The notes under the pieces: model-generated
What the model was told of the DNA's origin: nothing
Database searches by the model: none
What the model saw: the letters and a program-made list of their open reading frames with translations, nothing else
Shown here: piece after piece, positions 33,843 to 42,300 of the stretch
How positions within the stretch are numbered: position 1 is the first letter of the stretch
Layout: the number at the start of each line of letters is the position of its first letter
Position numbers and translations under genes: made by a program
NCBI GenBank assembly: GCA_964575255.1
Contig: CAZNPZ010000001.1
Span: 1 to 64,000 of the forward strand
Direction of reading: 5' to 3'
Origin: JAEZHK01 sp964575255
GTDB lineage: Bacteria; Bacillota; Clostridia; Christensenellales; Aristaeellaceae
Length of the DNA: 64,000 nucleotides

Positions 33843-36281
33843 ATGAAGGTTGTCATCATCGGCGGCGTAGCTGGCGGCGCATCGGCGGCAGCAAGACTCA
33901 GAAGGCTCGATGAAAAGGCCGAGATCGTGATGCTGGAGAAGGGCGAGTACATCTCCTTCGCCAACTGCGGCCTGCCTTACTTTATCGGCGGCGAGATCAA
34001 AGAGAAGTCCGCGCTGACGCTTCAGACGCCCAAGAGCTTCCGCGCGCGTTTCAATGTGGACGTGCGCACGCTGAGCGAGGCGGTGCGCATCAACCCCGCA
34101 GACAAGACAGTGTCTATCCTAAACCACGCGACGGGCGAGACCTACGAGGAAGGCTACGACAAACTGATCCTCTCCCCCGGCGCGGAGCCGTTCGTGCCGC
34201 CGATTGAGGGCGCAAAATCGGACAGGGTGTTTACGCTGCGCAACATCCCAGATACTTACCGGATCAAGGATTATGTTGATCAGAAAAAGCCCAGAACCGC
34301 GATTGTCGCGGGCGGCGGCTTCATAGGCGTGGAGATGGCGGAGAACCTGACGCAGGCGGGCGTTTCTGTGACGCTGGTTGAAATGCTGGATCAGGTGATC
34401 GCGCCGATCGACTACGACATGGCGCAGGACGTGCACCGCCACATGGAGGAGAAGGGTGTGCGCCTGATGCTGGGCAAGTCCGTTCAGCGCATCCGCGAGG
34501 CGGGTGAAAGCCTGATGGTCACGGTTGGAGACACCGATGTCCCCGCCGACATGCTGATCATGGCGGTGGGCGTGCGCCCGGACAACCGCCTGGCGAAGGA
34601 AGCAGGCCTCAAGCTTAACCCGCGCGGCGCGGTCACGGTGGACGAACACATGCGTACCAGCGACCCGGACATCTTCGCTGTCGGCGACGTGATCGAGATT
34701 ACCGATTTCGTGACCGGCGACAAGGGCTACGTGCCGCTGGCGGGGCCAGCCAACAAACAGGGCCGGATCGCCGCGGACAACATCGCGGGGCTTGACAGCG
34801 CCTACGAAGGCACGCAAGGATCGTCAATCCTGAAGGTGTTCGATCTGACCGTCGCCGCAACCGGCATCAACGAAAAGACCGCGAAGCGCCTGAACCTGAA
34901 CTACGACAAGGCGTTTACCTATTCGGCCAACCACGCGGGCTACTACCCCGGCGCGGTGAACATGTCGATCAAGGTCGTGTTTGAGAAGGAAACCGGACGC
35001 ATCCTTGGCGCGCAGGCGGTGGGTTACGACGGCGTCGACAAGCGCGTCGACGTACTCGCGACCGCGATCCGCGCGAAGATGACCGCCTATGACCTGACCA
35101 AGTTGGAGCTTTGCTACGCGCCGCCCTACGGCTCGGCGAAAGATCCGGTCAACATGGTGGGCTTCGTGATCGAGAACCTTCTGAAGGGGCAGGTTCGGCA
35201 GTTCCACTGGCACGATGTGGCGGCGCTTCCGCGCGACGGCAGCGTAACGCTCCTCGACACCCGGACGGCGATGGAGTACGAGAACGGCCATATTGACGGG
35301 TTCATCAACATCCCGTTGGATTCGCTCCGCGCCCGCATCGGCGAGATCGATAAAGCGAAGCCTGTCTACGTCACCTGCCAGGTGGGGCTGCGCGGTTACG
35401 TAGCCACCCGAATCCTGACGCAGAACGGCTTTGATGCCCTGAACCTCGCCGGCGGCTACCGTCTGTACCATTCGATCTTCGGGCCGCACGAAACGCCCAA
35501 AGGAGGGGTGCGCATGAACACCGACACACAGCTACCTGAAAAGAAGGATGCGCCTGTGAAGACCATCGTACTGGATGCCTGCGGGCTTCAGTGCCCCGGC
35601 CCGATCGTGAAGCTGTCCGAGGCGCTCGCGGCTGCTTCAGTGGGCGACGTGATCGAGATTTCTTCCACAGACCCGGCGTTCGCCTCCGACCTCCCCGCGT
35701 TCTGCCGCCGCACCGGAAACCTGCTGCTGGATTCTGGCAGCGAGAAGGGCATCGCCCATGCCCGGGTGCAGAAGGGCGAGAAGTTGGTGCAGTCCGCTTC
35801 CGGCCCTGCGCGGGACGCGAAGAACATCATCGTGTTCTCCGGCGATCTGGACAAGGCCATCGCTTCGTTCATCATCGCCAATGCCGCAGCCGCGATGGGA
35901 CGCCATGTCTCTATGTTCTTCACGTTCTGGGGGCTGAACATCTTAAGGAAGCCGGAATCGGTGTCCGTGAAGAAGGACTTTTTGTCCAGGATGTTTGGGA
36001 TGATGATGCCGCGCGGCTCGAAAAAGCTGGGCCTGTCCCGGATGAACATGCTGGGCATGGGGCCGAAGATGATCCGCGGGGTCATGAAAAAAAAGCATAT
36101 CGCGAGCCTTGAGGAACTGATCGCTTCCGCCCGGAAGAACGGCGTGGAACTGGTCGCCTGTTCGATGTCGATGGACGTGATGGGCATCAAGGCGGAGGAA
36201 CTGCTGGACGGCGTCACGTTCTCCGGTGCGGCGGCGATGCTGGCAAACGCGGAAGAATCCGATATGTCACTCTTTATCTGA
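33843..36281 (+). CDS. CoA-disulfide reductase fused to rhodanese, TusA and DsrE-like domains
   Basis: 812-aa fusion. Residues 1-445 form an FAD/NAD disulfide reductase with VVIIGGVAGGASAAAR, single redox Cys42 (SFANCGLPYF), NAD site VAGGGFIGVEMAE and FAVGDVIE. About 457-545 is a rhodanese domain with VTCQVGLRGY. About 565-640 is a TusA-like domain with LDACGLQCPGPIVKLSEA. The C terminus is DsrE-like (NIIVFSGDLDKAIASFII, ACSMSMDVMGI). It likely moves persulfide or disulfide sulfur between CoA or small thiols and acceptor proteins. ATG 33843 has AGGAGG 8 nt upstream. It shares its promoter region with the Crp gene. Confidence 0.93.
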   Translation: MKVVIIGGVAGGASAAARLRRLDEKAEIVMLEKGEYISFANCGLPYFIGGEIKEKSALTLQTPKSFRARFNVDVRTLSEAVRINPADKTVSILNHATGETYEEGYDKLILSPGAEPFVPPIEGAKSDRVFTLRNIPDTYRIKDYVDQKKPRTAIVAGGGFIGVEMAENLTQAGVSVTLVEMLDQVIAPIDYDMAQDVHRHMEEKGVRLMLGKSVQRIREAGESLMVTVGDTDVPADMLIMAVGVRPDNRLAKEAGLKLNPRGAVTVDEHMRTSDPDIFAVGDVIEITDFVTGDKGYVPLAGPANKQGRIAADNIAGLDSAYEGTQGSSILKVFDLTVAATGINEKTAKRLNLNYDKAFTYSANHAGYYPGAVNMSIKVVFEKETGRILGAQAVGYDGVDKRVDVLATAIRAKMTAYDLTKLELCYAPPYGSAKDPVNMVGFVIENLLKGQVRQFHWHDVAALPRDGSVTLLDTRTAMEYENGHIDGFINIPLDSLRARIGEIDKAKPVYVTCQVGLRGYVATRILTQNGFDALNLAGGYRLYHSIFGPHETPKGGVRMNTDTQLPEKKDAPVKTIVLDACGLQCPGPIVKLSEALAAASVGDVIEISSTDPAFASDLPAFCRRTGNLLLDSGSEKGIAHARVQKGEKLVQSASGPARDAKNIIVFSGDLDKAIASFIIANAAAAMGRHVSMFFTFWGLNILRKPESVSVKKDFLSRMFGMMMPRGSKKLGLSRMNMLGMGPKMIRGVMKKKHIASLEELIASARKNGVELVACSMSMDVMGIKAEELLDGVTFSGAAAMLANAEESDMSLFI

Positions 36282-36290
36282 TTCGAATAA

Positions 36291-36336
36291 ACAGCATGCG
36301 CCGCCGGTTCAAATGAGCCGGCGGCGCTTTGCTGTA
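36291..36336 (+). terminator. Strong stem-loop terminator
   Basis: GCGCCGCCGG (36298-36307) pairs with CCGGCGGCGC further on, extended by ACAGCA/TGCTGT outside. It lies between convergent genes. The T tract is short. Confidence 0.75.
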
Positions 36337-36343
36337 TGACGCT

Positions 36344-36988
36344 TTACATGAAATCTTTGCGTTCCTTTCCGGAGAACGTGTAGTAGGCAGAAAGCCCGAA
36401 CAGCATCGTCTGAACAGAGTAGATAGACAGCCGCTCGGTCACGCCCAGGATGTTCCAGCCCGCGCCCATGCCGATGGGCGTCGTCATCCCGGTCAGTGTG
36501 ATCAATATCGCCATCACCAGCGTGAACCGGCCCAGACCCTGAAGTTTTTCACGGCGCAAATAGCCAGCGGCCATCAAAAAACCGAATGCGATGGTGGTCA
36601 GGACGACCGTTATGGTCACGATGATGTGCATCAGGTTCCCAAACGTCATCACCGTCTTGTCGCCCGACAGCGGGAACAGCATGTAGCCGAACATGGACAC
36701 CAGTTCCATGACGAGCAGCGTGATTGATCCCGCCCGAACCAGCGCGCCGTATTTTCGGAACGCTTTCAGTATCATGCCGATAGAAAACGCGATCATCAGC
36801 AGGCCATAAATGTAAGTGAGAACCCGAAGGAACGCCGCGTTGGGCGCGCCGTCGGCGGTGAGCGAACTTATGTCCATCGTCACCGGGTTGTATTCCGCCC
36901 ACATGATGCGCCCCAGCAGCGTATGCGCAAGGTAGAACAGGATGCCGAGCATGCCCAGCGGGATCAGAACCTTTTCAATCCTCTTCAT
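36344..36988 (-). CDS. DUF998-like membrane protein
   Basis: 214 aa with six or so hydrophobic segments (VLIPLGMLGILFYLAHTLLG at the N terminus, AGSITLLVMELVSMFGYMLFP, LMHIIVTITVVLTTIAFGFL). The NPVTMDISSL and MFPLSGD elements resemble DUF998 proteins. Function unknown. ATG 36988 has AGGAGTG. It lies 4 bp after the YhfC-like gene and shares its promoter. Confidence 0.7.
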   Translation of the reverse strand: MKRIEKVLIPLGMLGILFYLAHTLLGRIMWAEYNPVTMDISSLTADGAPNAAFLRVLTYIYGLLMIAFSIGMILKAFRKYGALVRAGSITLLVMELVSMFGYMLFPLSGDKTVMTFGNLMHIIVTITVVLTTIAFGFLMAAGYLRREKLQGLGRFTLVMAILITLTGMTTPIGMGAGWNILGVTERLSIYSVQTMLFGLSAYYTFSGKERKDFM

Positions 36989-36992
36989 ATGG

Positions 36993-37817
36993 TCACTCCT
37001 GTACAGTTTCCGTTTCGACTTCGGGAATGGTTTCGGGAACCGAAGCGGGCTCCAGCCGCCGATGCGTATAGACCGCAAAGAACGCCAGCAGGATCGCGAA
37101 GACGATCACCATGCCCTCCAGTGCGAACACATCTTTGAACACGCCCGCCTGCATCAAGGCTGCCGGCGCGTCCACCGCCGCATGCAAAAGGATCGCGAGC
37201 GGATACAGCCACACCCTGCGGTTTTCGTAAACGGCATAGAACACCAATACCGACAGTGAAATCTGGATGGCGAGCGCCGACATGCGTTCAAGGCCGCTGA
37301 TCAGGAACATGTAGGAGGGCGTCGCAGCCAGCGCCTGGATCTGCGCGGCCAGCGCTGGATTCTGGTCGAGCGCTGCGCCACCGGAGTTTGCCGAAATAAC
37401 AGTGATGAGGTTCATCAACATCGTGACCCCGGCCAACAGAATCGCTTCAATGCCGCCATGGCCTACGCCATAGGCGAGCGCAGTCCCGACTCCTCTGTAC
37501 TTTCGACGAAGCGCATGGTACGACACAAATCGAGCGGTCTCTTCGAAGATTCCCGCCGCGAAACTGCCGTAGAGCATGTATAGGATTGGGTGATTCATCA
37601 GCGCGTGCGTCCCGTCCGGCTGCGGCCTTAGTACCAGTACATGTAAAAGCTGCTCCAAAACCAACGCAAATACGACGAAACCACCGACGCCGACCAGCGC
37701 GGGCACGAATTTCGCGCCATAACGCCTGTGGAACACGACGAGCAGTGCGATCGGAACTCCGATCGCAAGCAACGCGGAGATCCCCATACACAGCATGGAC
37801 TCGAATGGAACAGGCAT
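36993..37817 (-). CDS. YhfC family intramembrane protein (putative membrane metalloprotease)
   Basis: 274 aa, polytopic. FAAGIFEETARFVSYHAL (EExxR), AYGVGHGGIEAI (HxxxE) and LLHAAVDAPAAL (HxxxD) are the metal-site motifs of the YhfC/CPBP-like clan (PF10086). ATG 37817 has GGGGGAG 5 nt upstream; a TTG at 37838 is in frame but lacks a site. It is expressed from a consensus promoter 50 bp upstream. Confidence 0.82.
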   Translation of the reverse strand: MPVPFESMLCMGISALLAIGVPIALLVVFHRRYGAKFVPALVGVGGFVVFALVLEQLLHVLVLRPQPDGTHALMNHPILYMLYGSFAAGIFEETARFVSYHALRRKYRGVGTALAYGVGHGGIEAILLAGVTMLMNLITVISANSGGAALDQNPALAAQIQALAATPSYMFLISGLERMSALAIQISLSVLVFYAVYENRRVWLYPLAILLHAAVDAPAALMQAGVFKDVFALEGMVIVFAILLAFFAVYTHRRLEPASVPETIPEVETETVQE

Positions 37818-37868
37818 TCGCGCTCCCCCATCTCTCAAGCATTACCTGCATTTTAAGCAATCGCGTCT

Positions 37869-37897
37869 ATCGTACCGAAACGCTTCGGAACTGTCAA
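37869..37897 (-). promoter_or_regulatory. Promoter of the YhfC/DUF998 operon
   Basis: Minus strand: TTGACA (37892-37897), 17-bp spacer, TACGAT (37869-37874). The rest of 37898-38135 is AT-richer, non-coding DNA in which I see no convincing feature apart from a possible TATAAA about 55 bp upstream of the lysin gene. Confidence 0.65.
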
Positions 37898-38135
37898 GGG
37901 CACGAATATAAAACGTCATGCCATACATGGGCATTGGATACATTTTGAACGTGTTTCTTATATCGCTTCCAATCATCCAGGTGCAGCGCGACATAGTATG
38001 GAGCGACACTTCGCCAAAACGCATGATAGACAGGAATCATTAGCGTAAGACATGAAGGTTCTGACCTTACCACCTGCGTATAAAAAACTATGAAGGCGGC
38101 GGTTCCATCAACGCAAGAAATGGAAGGGGTAGAAA

Positions 38136-39842
38136 ATGGCTCAGAAAATCACGAATCTTGAGTTGGTGTCGTATTTATTGGAACTGTACAAGAGCGATCG
38201 CGCCGTTTACTGGTACGGCACGTATGGGCAACAGTGTTCAACGGCACTATACAAAAGAAAAAAGGCGCAGTATCCGAAACACTATACCTCAAACCGTACG
38301 GCGCGATACTTGCGCGACATCAAAAACAACAAACTCTGTATGGATTGTATCGGCCTGATTAAGGGAGCGGTGTGGAGCAACCTTGGCACGCGCAAGCCTG
38401 TATACGCATCCAATGGCTGCCCCGATAAATCCGCCAACGGGATGCTGGCCTATTGCAAAAGCAAGGGCATGCGCAACGGCAAGATGAGTACGATGCCAGA
38501 AACGCCGGGTATCATGCTGCACAAAGATGGACACGTGGGCGTGTATATCGGCAACGGTTATGCCATCGAGGCGCAGGGATTTAGCACAGACATAGTAAGA
38601 ACAAAGGTCAAGGGCCGCGGCTGGAAGCAGTGGACGAGGATGCCCTTCATCACGTATAAAGCCGGTACGGTCGCTATGGAGGAATACGCGCTGGGCGACC
38701 GGATTCTTTCGATCGGAAATAAGGGCGAGGATGTATTGGCGCTTCAGAATCCGTTAAAGACGCTCGGCTTCGCGAAAGGCGCCGGATTCCCGGACGGGAA
38801 CTTTGGGCCGATCACACAGGCAGCCTTGATTGCCTTCCAGAAGCGCGTTGGGCTCACGGATGACGGCGTCTTTGACAGCTTTGACTACGATGCCCTCATG
38901 GACGCACTGAAGAACGGCTTGCCGGCCATTGATGAGAACGACGGCGCGCCCGATGACGGGTGCGCACACTGCCCAGATCCGGAAGAGGAACAGGAGCCGG
39001 ACAACAATCCGGACGACGACGCGACGGGCAGTGTCGCCCAGTACGTGCGGGCAACCGGGTACCTGAATGTTCGCTCGGAGCCCAACACTTCCGCGACGAT
39101 CCTGTCGCTACTAAAGAAGGGGGCGAAACTGCCCTACGCGGGTACGACAAAAGACGGATGGCACGAAGTGATGCTGAACGATGCGACAGCCTGGGTAAGC
39201 GGAAAGTACAGCCGCCTTGTCGAGGCGCAAAAGCTAGTCATCGATCTTTCCCAGTACAATACCGTGACCGATTGGGATCTGGTTGCGGATAACGTGGCTT
39301 TCCTATGGCTGCGCGTCGGATTACGATCCAAGGCCGCGACCGGCCCGATTGTCCTGGATGCCAAGGTATTCAGGTATGCGGCGGAATGCGCAAAGCGCGA
39401 AATCCCGTTTGGACTGTATTTCTTCGGACGCGCGGGGACAAAGGCCGCCGCCGTCGAGGAGGCTGATGCGACCGCTCAGTGGGGAGAACCATTGAACCCC
39501 ACGGTGTATGCGTACAATGCCGAGGTCGCCGCGCAGACGCATGACAGCATTCAGGCGTTCGTTGACCGGCTTTCCAATCTCACAGGCCGCTCGGTAGGCG
39601 CGTATATCGCGCACCATCGCTATAAGGAATACCATGCCGAGACGCTGAAGCTTGCTTACGTGTGGATCCCGCGATATGGTTCCACCGACGGCACCATCCA
39701 GGTCGAACCCGACTACCCGCACGATGTGCACCAGTATTCGAGCCGCGTCAAGGTTCCCGGCATCGAGGGCAACGTGGATGGGAATCACATCAGCGGAACG
39801 GGCAAGACACTCGAGTGGTTCCAGGGGAAGGAACCTACGTGA
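38136..39842 (+). CDS. Modular cell-wall hydrolase: NlpC/P60-like, PG-binding, SH3, GH25-like
   Basis: 568 aa with no signal peptide. Residues 1-175 form an NlpC/P60-like amidase/peptidase with Cys71 (MDCIGLIKG), His133 (GHVGVYIGNGYAIEA) and Glu145 as the candidate triad. Residues 183-262 are a peptidoglycan-binding domain (GNKGEDVLALQNPLKTLGF, FGPITQAALIAFQ), and 263-298 an acidic linker. Residues 302-360 are SH3b (YLNVRSEPNTSATIL). Residues 365-556 are GH25-like (VIDLSQYNTVTDWD, VHQYSSRVKVPGIEGNVDGN). The GH25 acidic pair D-x-E is N461-A-E463 here, so this lysozyme domain may be weakened or only bind. The missing signal peptide and the build point to a phage-type endolysin stranded in the chromosome. 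Confidence 0.85.
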   Translation: MAQKITNLELVSYLLELYKSDRAVYWYGTYGQQCSTALYKRKKAQYPKHYTSNRTARYLRDIKNNKLCMDCIGLIKGAVWSNLGTRKPVYASNGCPDKSANGMLAYCKSKGMRNGKMSTMPETPGIMLHKDGHVGVYIGNGYAIEAQGFSTDIVRTKVKGRGWKQWTRMPFITYKAGTVAMEEYALGDRILSIGNKGEDVLALQNPLKTLGFAKGAGFPDGNFGPITQAALIAFQKRVGLTDDGVFDSFDYDALMDALKNGLPAIDENDGAPDDGCAHCPDPEEEQEPDNNPDDDATGSVAQYVRATGYLNVRSEPNTSATILSLLKKGAKLPYAGTTKDGWHEVMLNDATAWVSGKYSRLVEAQKLVIDLSQYNTVTDWDLVADNVAFLWLRVGLRSKAATGPIVLDAKVFRYAAECAKREIPFGLYFFGRAGTKAAAVEEADATAQWGEPLNPTVYAYNAEVAAQTHDSIQAFVDRLSNLTGRSVGAYIAHHRYKEYHAETLKLAYVWIPRYGSTDGTIQVEPDYPHDVHQYSSRVKVPGIEGNVDGNHISGTGKTLEWFQGKEPT

Positions 39843-39894
39843 AAACCTGCGCCCGGGGTTTAATGCTGGGAATCATATAGAACAATATTTTCAA

Positions 39895-39931
39895 GGGCTG
39901 CCGCACTGAATACAATTCGGTGCGGCAGCCC
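39895..39931. terminator. Bidirectional terminator between lysin and pckG
   Basis: GGGCTGCCGCAC (39895-39906) pairs perfectly with GTGCGGCAGCCC (39920-39931), a 12-bp stem flanked by AT-rich sequence on both sides, between convergent genes. Confidence 0.8.
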
Positions 39932-39962
39932 TTCATTTGATTAAAGAAACTCTCCGTCAGGC

Positions 39963-41753
39963 TCAGCCCTGCAGGCGCTTTTCGAGCGCTTCAAGCTGCG
40001 CGTACATTTCCTTAGGCAGCTTGCCGCCGAACGTTTGGTAGTACTCCTTGATGGATTCGAGCTCGGCCTTCCAGCCCTCGATGTCCACGTGCAGGATTTC
40101 GTCCAGCGCGCCTTCCTTCAGGGTAAGGCCTTCGACGTCCAGGTCTTCCTTTCTGGGCAGGTTGCCGATCGGGGTTTCGACGGCGCCGATCTCACCGGAC
40201 ACACGCTGAACGATCCACTTGAGCACGCGGCTGTTGTCGCCATAGCCCGGCCAGAGGAACTTGCCTTCCTTGCTCTTGCGGAACCAGTTGACGTAGAAGA
40301 TCTTGGGCAGTTTGTCCGCCTCGGCCTTCTCGCCGACTTCCAACCAGTGCGCGAGGTAGTCGGTCGCGTTGTAGCCAATGAACGGCAGCATCGCGAACGG
40401 ATCGCGGCGAACCTGGCCGATCTTCGCGGAGATCGCGGCGGCGGTGATCTCGGACCCCATGATGGAGCCAAGGAAGATGCCGTGCTTCCAGTCGAAGCTC
40501 TCGTTGACCAGCGGGATGGTGGACGGACGGCGTCCGCCGATCAGGATCGCGGAGATCGGCACGCCATTCGGGTCTTCCCACTCGGGCGCGATGGACGGGC
40601 ACTGTTTGGCGGGCGTCGTGAAGCGGGCGTTGGGATGGGCGGCAGGTTCCTTGCTGTCCGGCGTCCAGTCGTTGCCCTTCCAGTCGATCAGGTGCGCCGG
40701 CGCGGGGGTGCCGATGCCCTCCCACCACACGTCGCCGTCATCGGTCAGCGCGACGTTGGTGAAGATGGTGTTCTTGGTGATGGTGTGCATCGCGTTGGGG
40801 TTGGAATCCAACGAGGTGCCCGGCGCCACGCCGAAGAAGCCCGCTTCGGGGTTGATCGCGTACAGGCGGCCGTCTTTTCCGAACTTCATCCAGGCGATGT
40901 CGTCGCCAACGGTCTCAACCTTCCAGCCGGGAATCGTGGGAATCAGCATGGCGAGGTTGGTCTTGCCGCAGGCGCTGGGGAACGCGCCGGTGATGTACTT
41001 GACGTTGCCCTTCGGGTCGGTCAGGCGCAGAACCAGCATATGCTCGGCCAGCCAGCCCTCGTCGCGGGCCTGAACAGACGCGATGCGCAGCGCGAAGCAC
41101 TTCTTGCCCAGCAGCGCGTTTCCGCCGTAGCCGGAACCGTAAGACCAGATCGTACGCTCCTCCGGGAAATGGCTGATGTACTTCTGCTCGATCGGCGCGC
41201 AGGGCCACGCGACGTCTTCCTGGCCTTTTTCAAGCGGCGCGCCCACCGAGTGCAGGCAGGGCACGAATTCGCCGTCGCCCAGCACGTCCAGCACCGCCTG
41301 ACCCATGCGGGTCATGATGCGCATGTTGACCACGACGTAGGGGCTGTCGGTGACTTCCACGCCGATCTTGGAGATGGGCGAGCCGATCGGGCCCATCGAG
41401 AACGGGATGATGTACATCGTGCGGCCCTTCATGCAGCCTTTGTACAGACCCTTCATCGTCTTTTTGAGTTCGTCCGGATCGATCCAGTTGTTGGTGATGC
41501 CGGCGTCCTCCTGCTTTTTGGAAGCAATGAACGTGCGATTCTCGACGCGCGCGACATCCGAAGGATGGCTGCGGAACAGGTAGCAGCCGGGGCGTTTCTC
41601 CGGATTCAGCGGGATCGCCGCGCCGGAGTCCACCATGCCCTTCAGAAGCCGATGATATTCCTCTTCCGAGCCGTCGCACCAGTATATATCATCCGGCTGA
41701 CACATATCTTTGACTTCGTCTATCCACTGCAAAAGTTTCTTGTTCTTCGTCAT
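39963..41753 (-). CDS. pckG: Phosphoenolpyruvate carboxykinase (GTP)
   Basis: 596-aa GTP-type PEPCK interconverting oxaloacetate and PEP. P-loop with the reactive Cys (GAFPSACGKTNLAM), metal site GDDIAWM, SYGSGYGGNALLGKKC and the GTP-binding VNWFRKSKEGKFLWPG are present. RBS AAGGAG. An extended -10 (TGGTATGAT, plus-strand 41791-41799) lies about 40 bp upstream. In a fermenter it may work in the PEP-carboxylating direction. The 589-codon open frame antisense to it is a codon-bias shadow. Confidence 0.97.
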   Translation of the reverse strand: MTKNKKLLQWIDEVKDMCQPDDIYWCDGSEEEYHRLLKGMVDSGAAIPLNPEKRPGCYLFRSHPSDVARVENRTFIASKKQEDAGITNNWIDPDELKKTMKGLYKGCMKGRTMYIIPFSMGPIGSPISKIGVEVTDSPYVVVNMRIMTRMGQAVLDVLGDGEFVPCLHSVGAPLEKGQEDVAWPCAPIEQKYISHFPEERTIWSYGSGYGGNALLGKKCFALRIASVQARDEGWLAEHMLVLRLTDPKGNVKYITGAFPSACGKTNLAMLIPTIPGWKVETVGDDIAWMKFGKDGRLYAINPEAGFFGVAPGTSLDSNPNAMHTITKNTIFTNVALTDDGDVWWEGIGTPAPAHLIDWKGNDWTPDSKEPAAHPNARFTTPAKQCPSIAPEWEDPNGVPISAILIGGRRPSTIPLVNESFDWKHGIFLGSIMGSEITAAAISAKIGQVRRDPFAMLPFIGYNATDYLAHWLEVGEKAEADKLPKIFYVNWFRKSKEGKFLWPGYGDNSRVLKWIVQRVSGEIGAVETPIGNLPRKEDLDVEGLTLKEGALDEILHVDIEGWKAELESIKEYYQTFGGKLPKEMYAQLEALEKRLQG

Positions 41754-42031
41754 GATCTTCGCTCCTTATGTCTCAAATTTAGCCATAATAATCATACCAC
41801 ATGACGAAGCTAAAAGGAAGCGGCAAAAGCGAAATCTATATGAATTTGTCGTGCATTTTTTGACGTTTTCCAGAGCTGAATTATTCATTTTCAAAAACTA
41901 CCGCATTTATTCCGCCGCATGATTGCCTGTTATTTCAGCGTTGCGCCTTGCAACCAATCGATCACCAATTATCCATTGACGCCTGCTTATGGATTGACTT
42001 CTTCCGTGCGTTAATTTTTTGGGTATAACAA

Positions 42032-42048
42032 TTGGTTTGCAGATGCCT
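42032..42048 (+). repeat. Upstream copy of a 17-bp element (TTGGTTTGCAGATGCCT)
   Basis: Differs at one base from the copy at 42210-42226. It starts 2 bp after a TATAAC (42024-42029), the same relation to a -10-like hexamer as the second copy. Confidence 0.6.
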
Positions 42049-42175
42049 GTATCCCTTGGATTCCATCTTCGTCCGAAAAATCAGGAACCAGAATTAACCA
42101 ATCGGTCTCTCGGCTTTTGCATAAATATCGCATCTGTCATGAGATATAATATGTAGATATGTTTCTATATTGCCA

Positions 42176-42204
42176 TTGACGGAAGATCATGCAGGATTTA
42201 TAAT
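42176..42204 (+). promoter_or_regulatory. Promoter of the [NiFe] hydrogenase operon
   Basis: TTGACG (42176-42181), 17-bp spacer, TATAAT (42199-42204). The predicted start is around 42211, giving a leader of about 90 nt that begins with the 17-bp repeat. Confidence 0.8.
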
Positions 42205-42209
42205 GGCGT

Positions 42210-42226
42210 TTGGTTTGCAGACGCCT
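42210..42226 (+). repeat. Downstream copy of the 17-bp element (TTGGTTTGCAGACGCCT)
   Basis: Lies at the predicted transcription start of the hydrogenase operon. With the preceding GGCGTTTG it can form an 8-bp hairpin with CAGACGCC. It may be an operator or an RNA element; see findings. Confidence 0.6.
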
Positions 42227-42300
42227 TAGGAAATGCGTTTTTCGACCACGGGTCGCGCTGCGTCGCGCGATGCCGCCAAGTTGGTGCGGGGGGTTAAGAT

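Larger units (their letters stand above)
41754..42300. other. AT-rich intergenic region before the hydrogenase operon
   Basis: 547 bp with clearly lower G+C than its surroundings and no credible gene. It holds the pckG promoter (minus) near 41791-41800, the hydrogenase promoter at 42176-42204, and two copies of a 17-bp element (separate entries). No tRNA or known riboswitch is recognised. Confidence 0.7.

Noticed and set aside
38136..39842. Prophage region around the lysin gene
   Set aside because: No holin, capsid, tail, integrase or attachment repeat is visible on either side; only the single lysin-like gene is present.
40035..41804. A 589-codon open frame on the plus strand opposite pckG
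   Set aside because: It is the antisense of a highly conserved PEPCK, Arg/Asp/His-rich with no recognisable domain; high G+C codon usage keeps this frame open.
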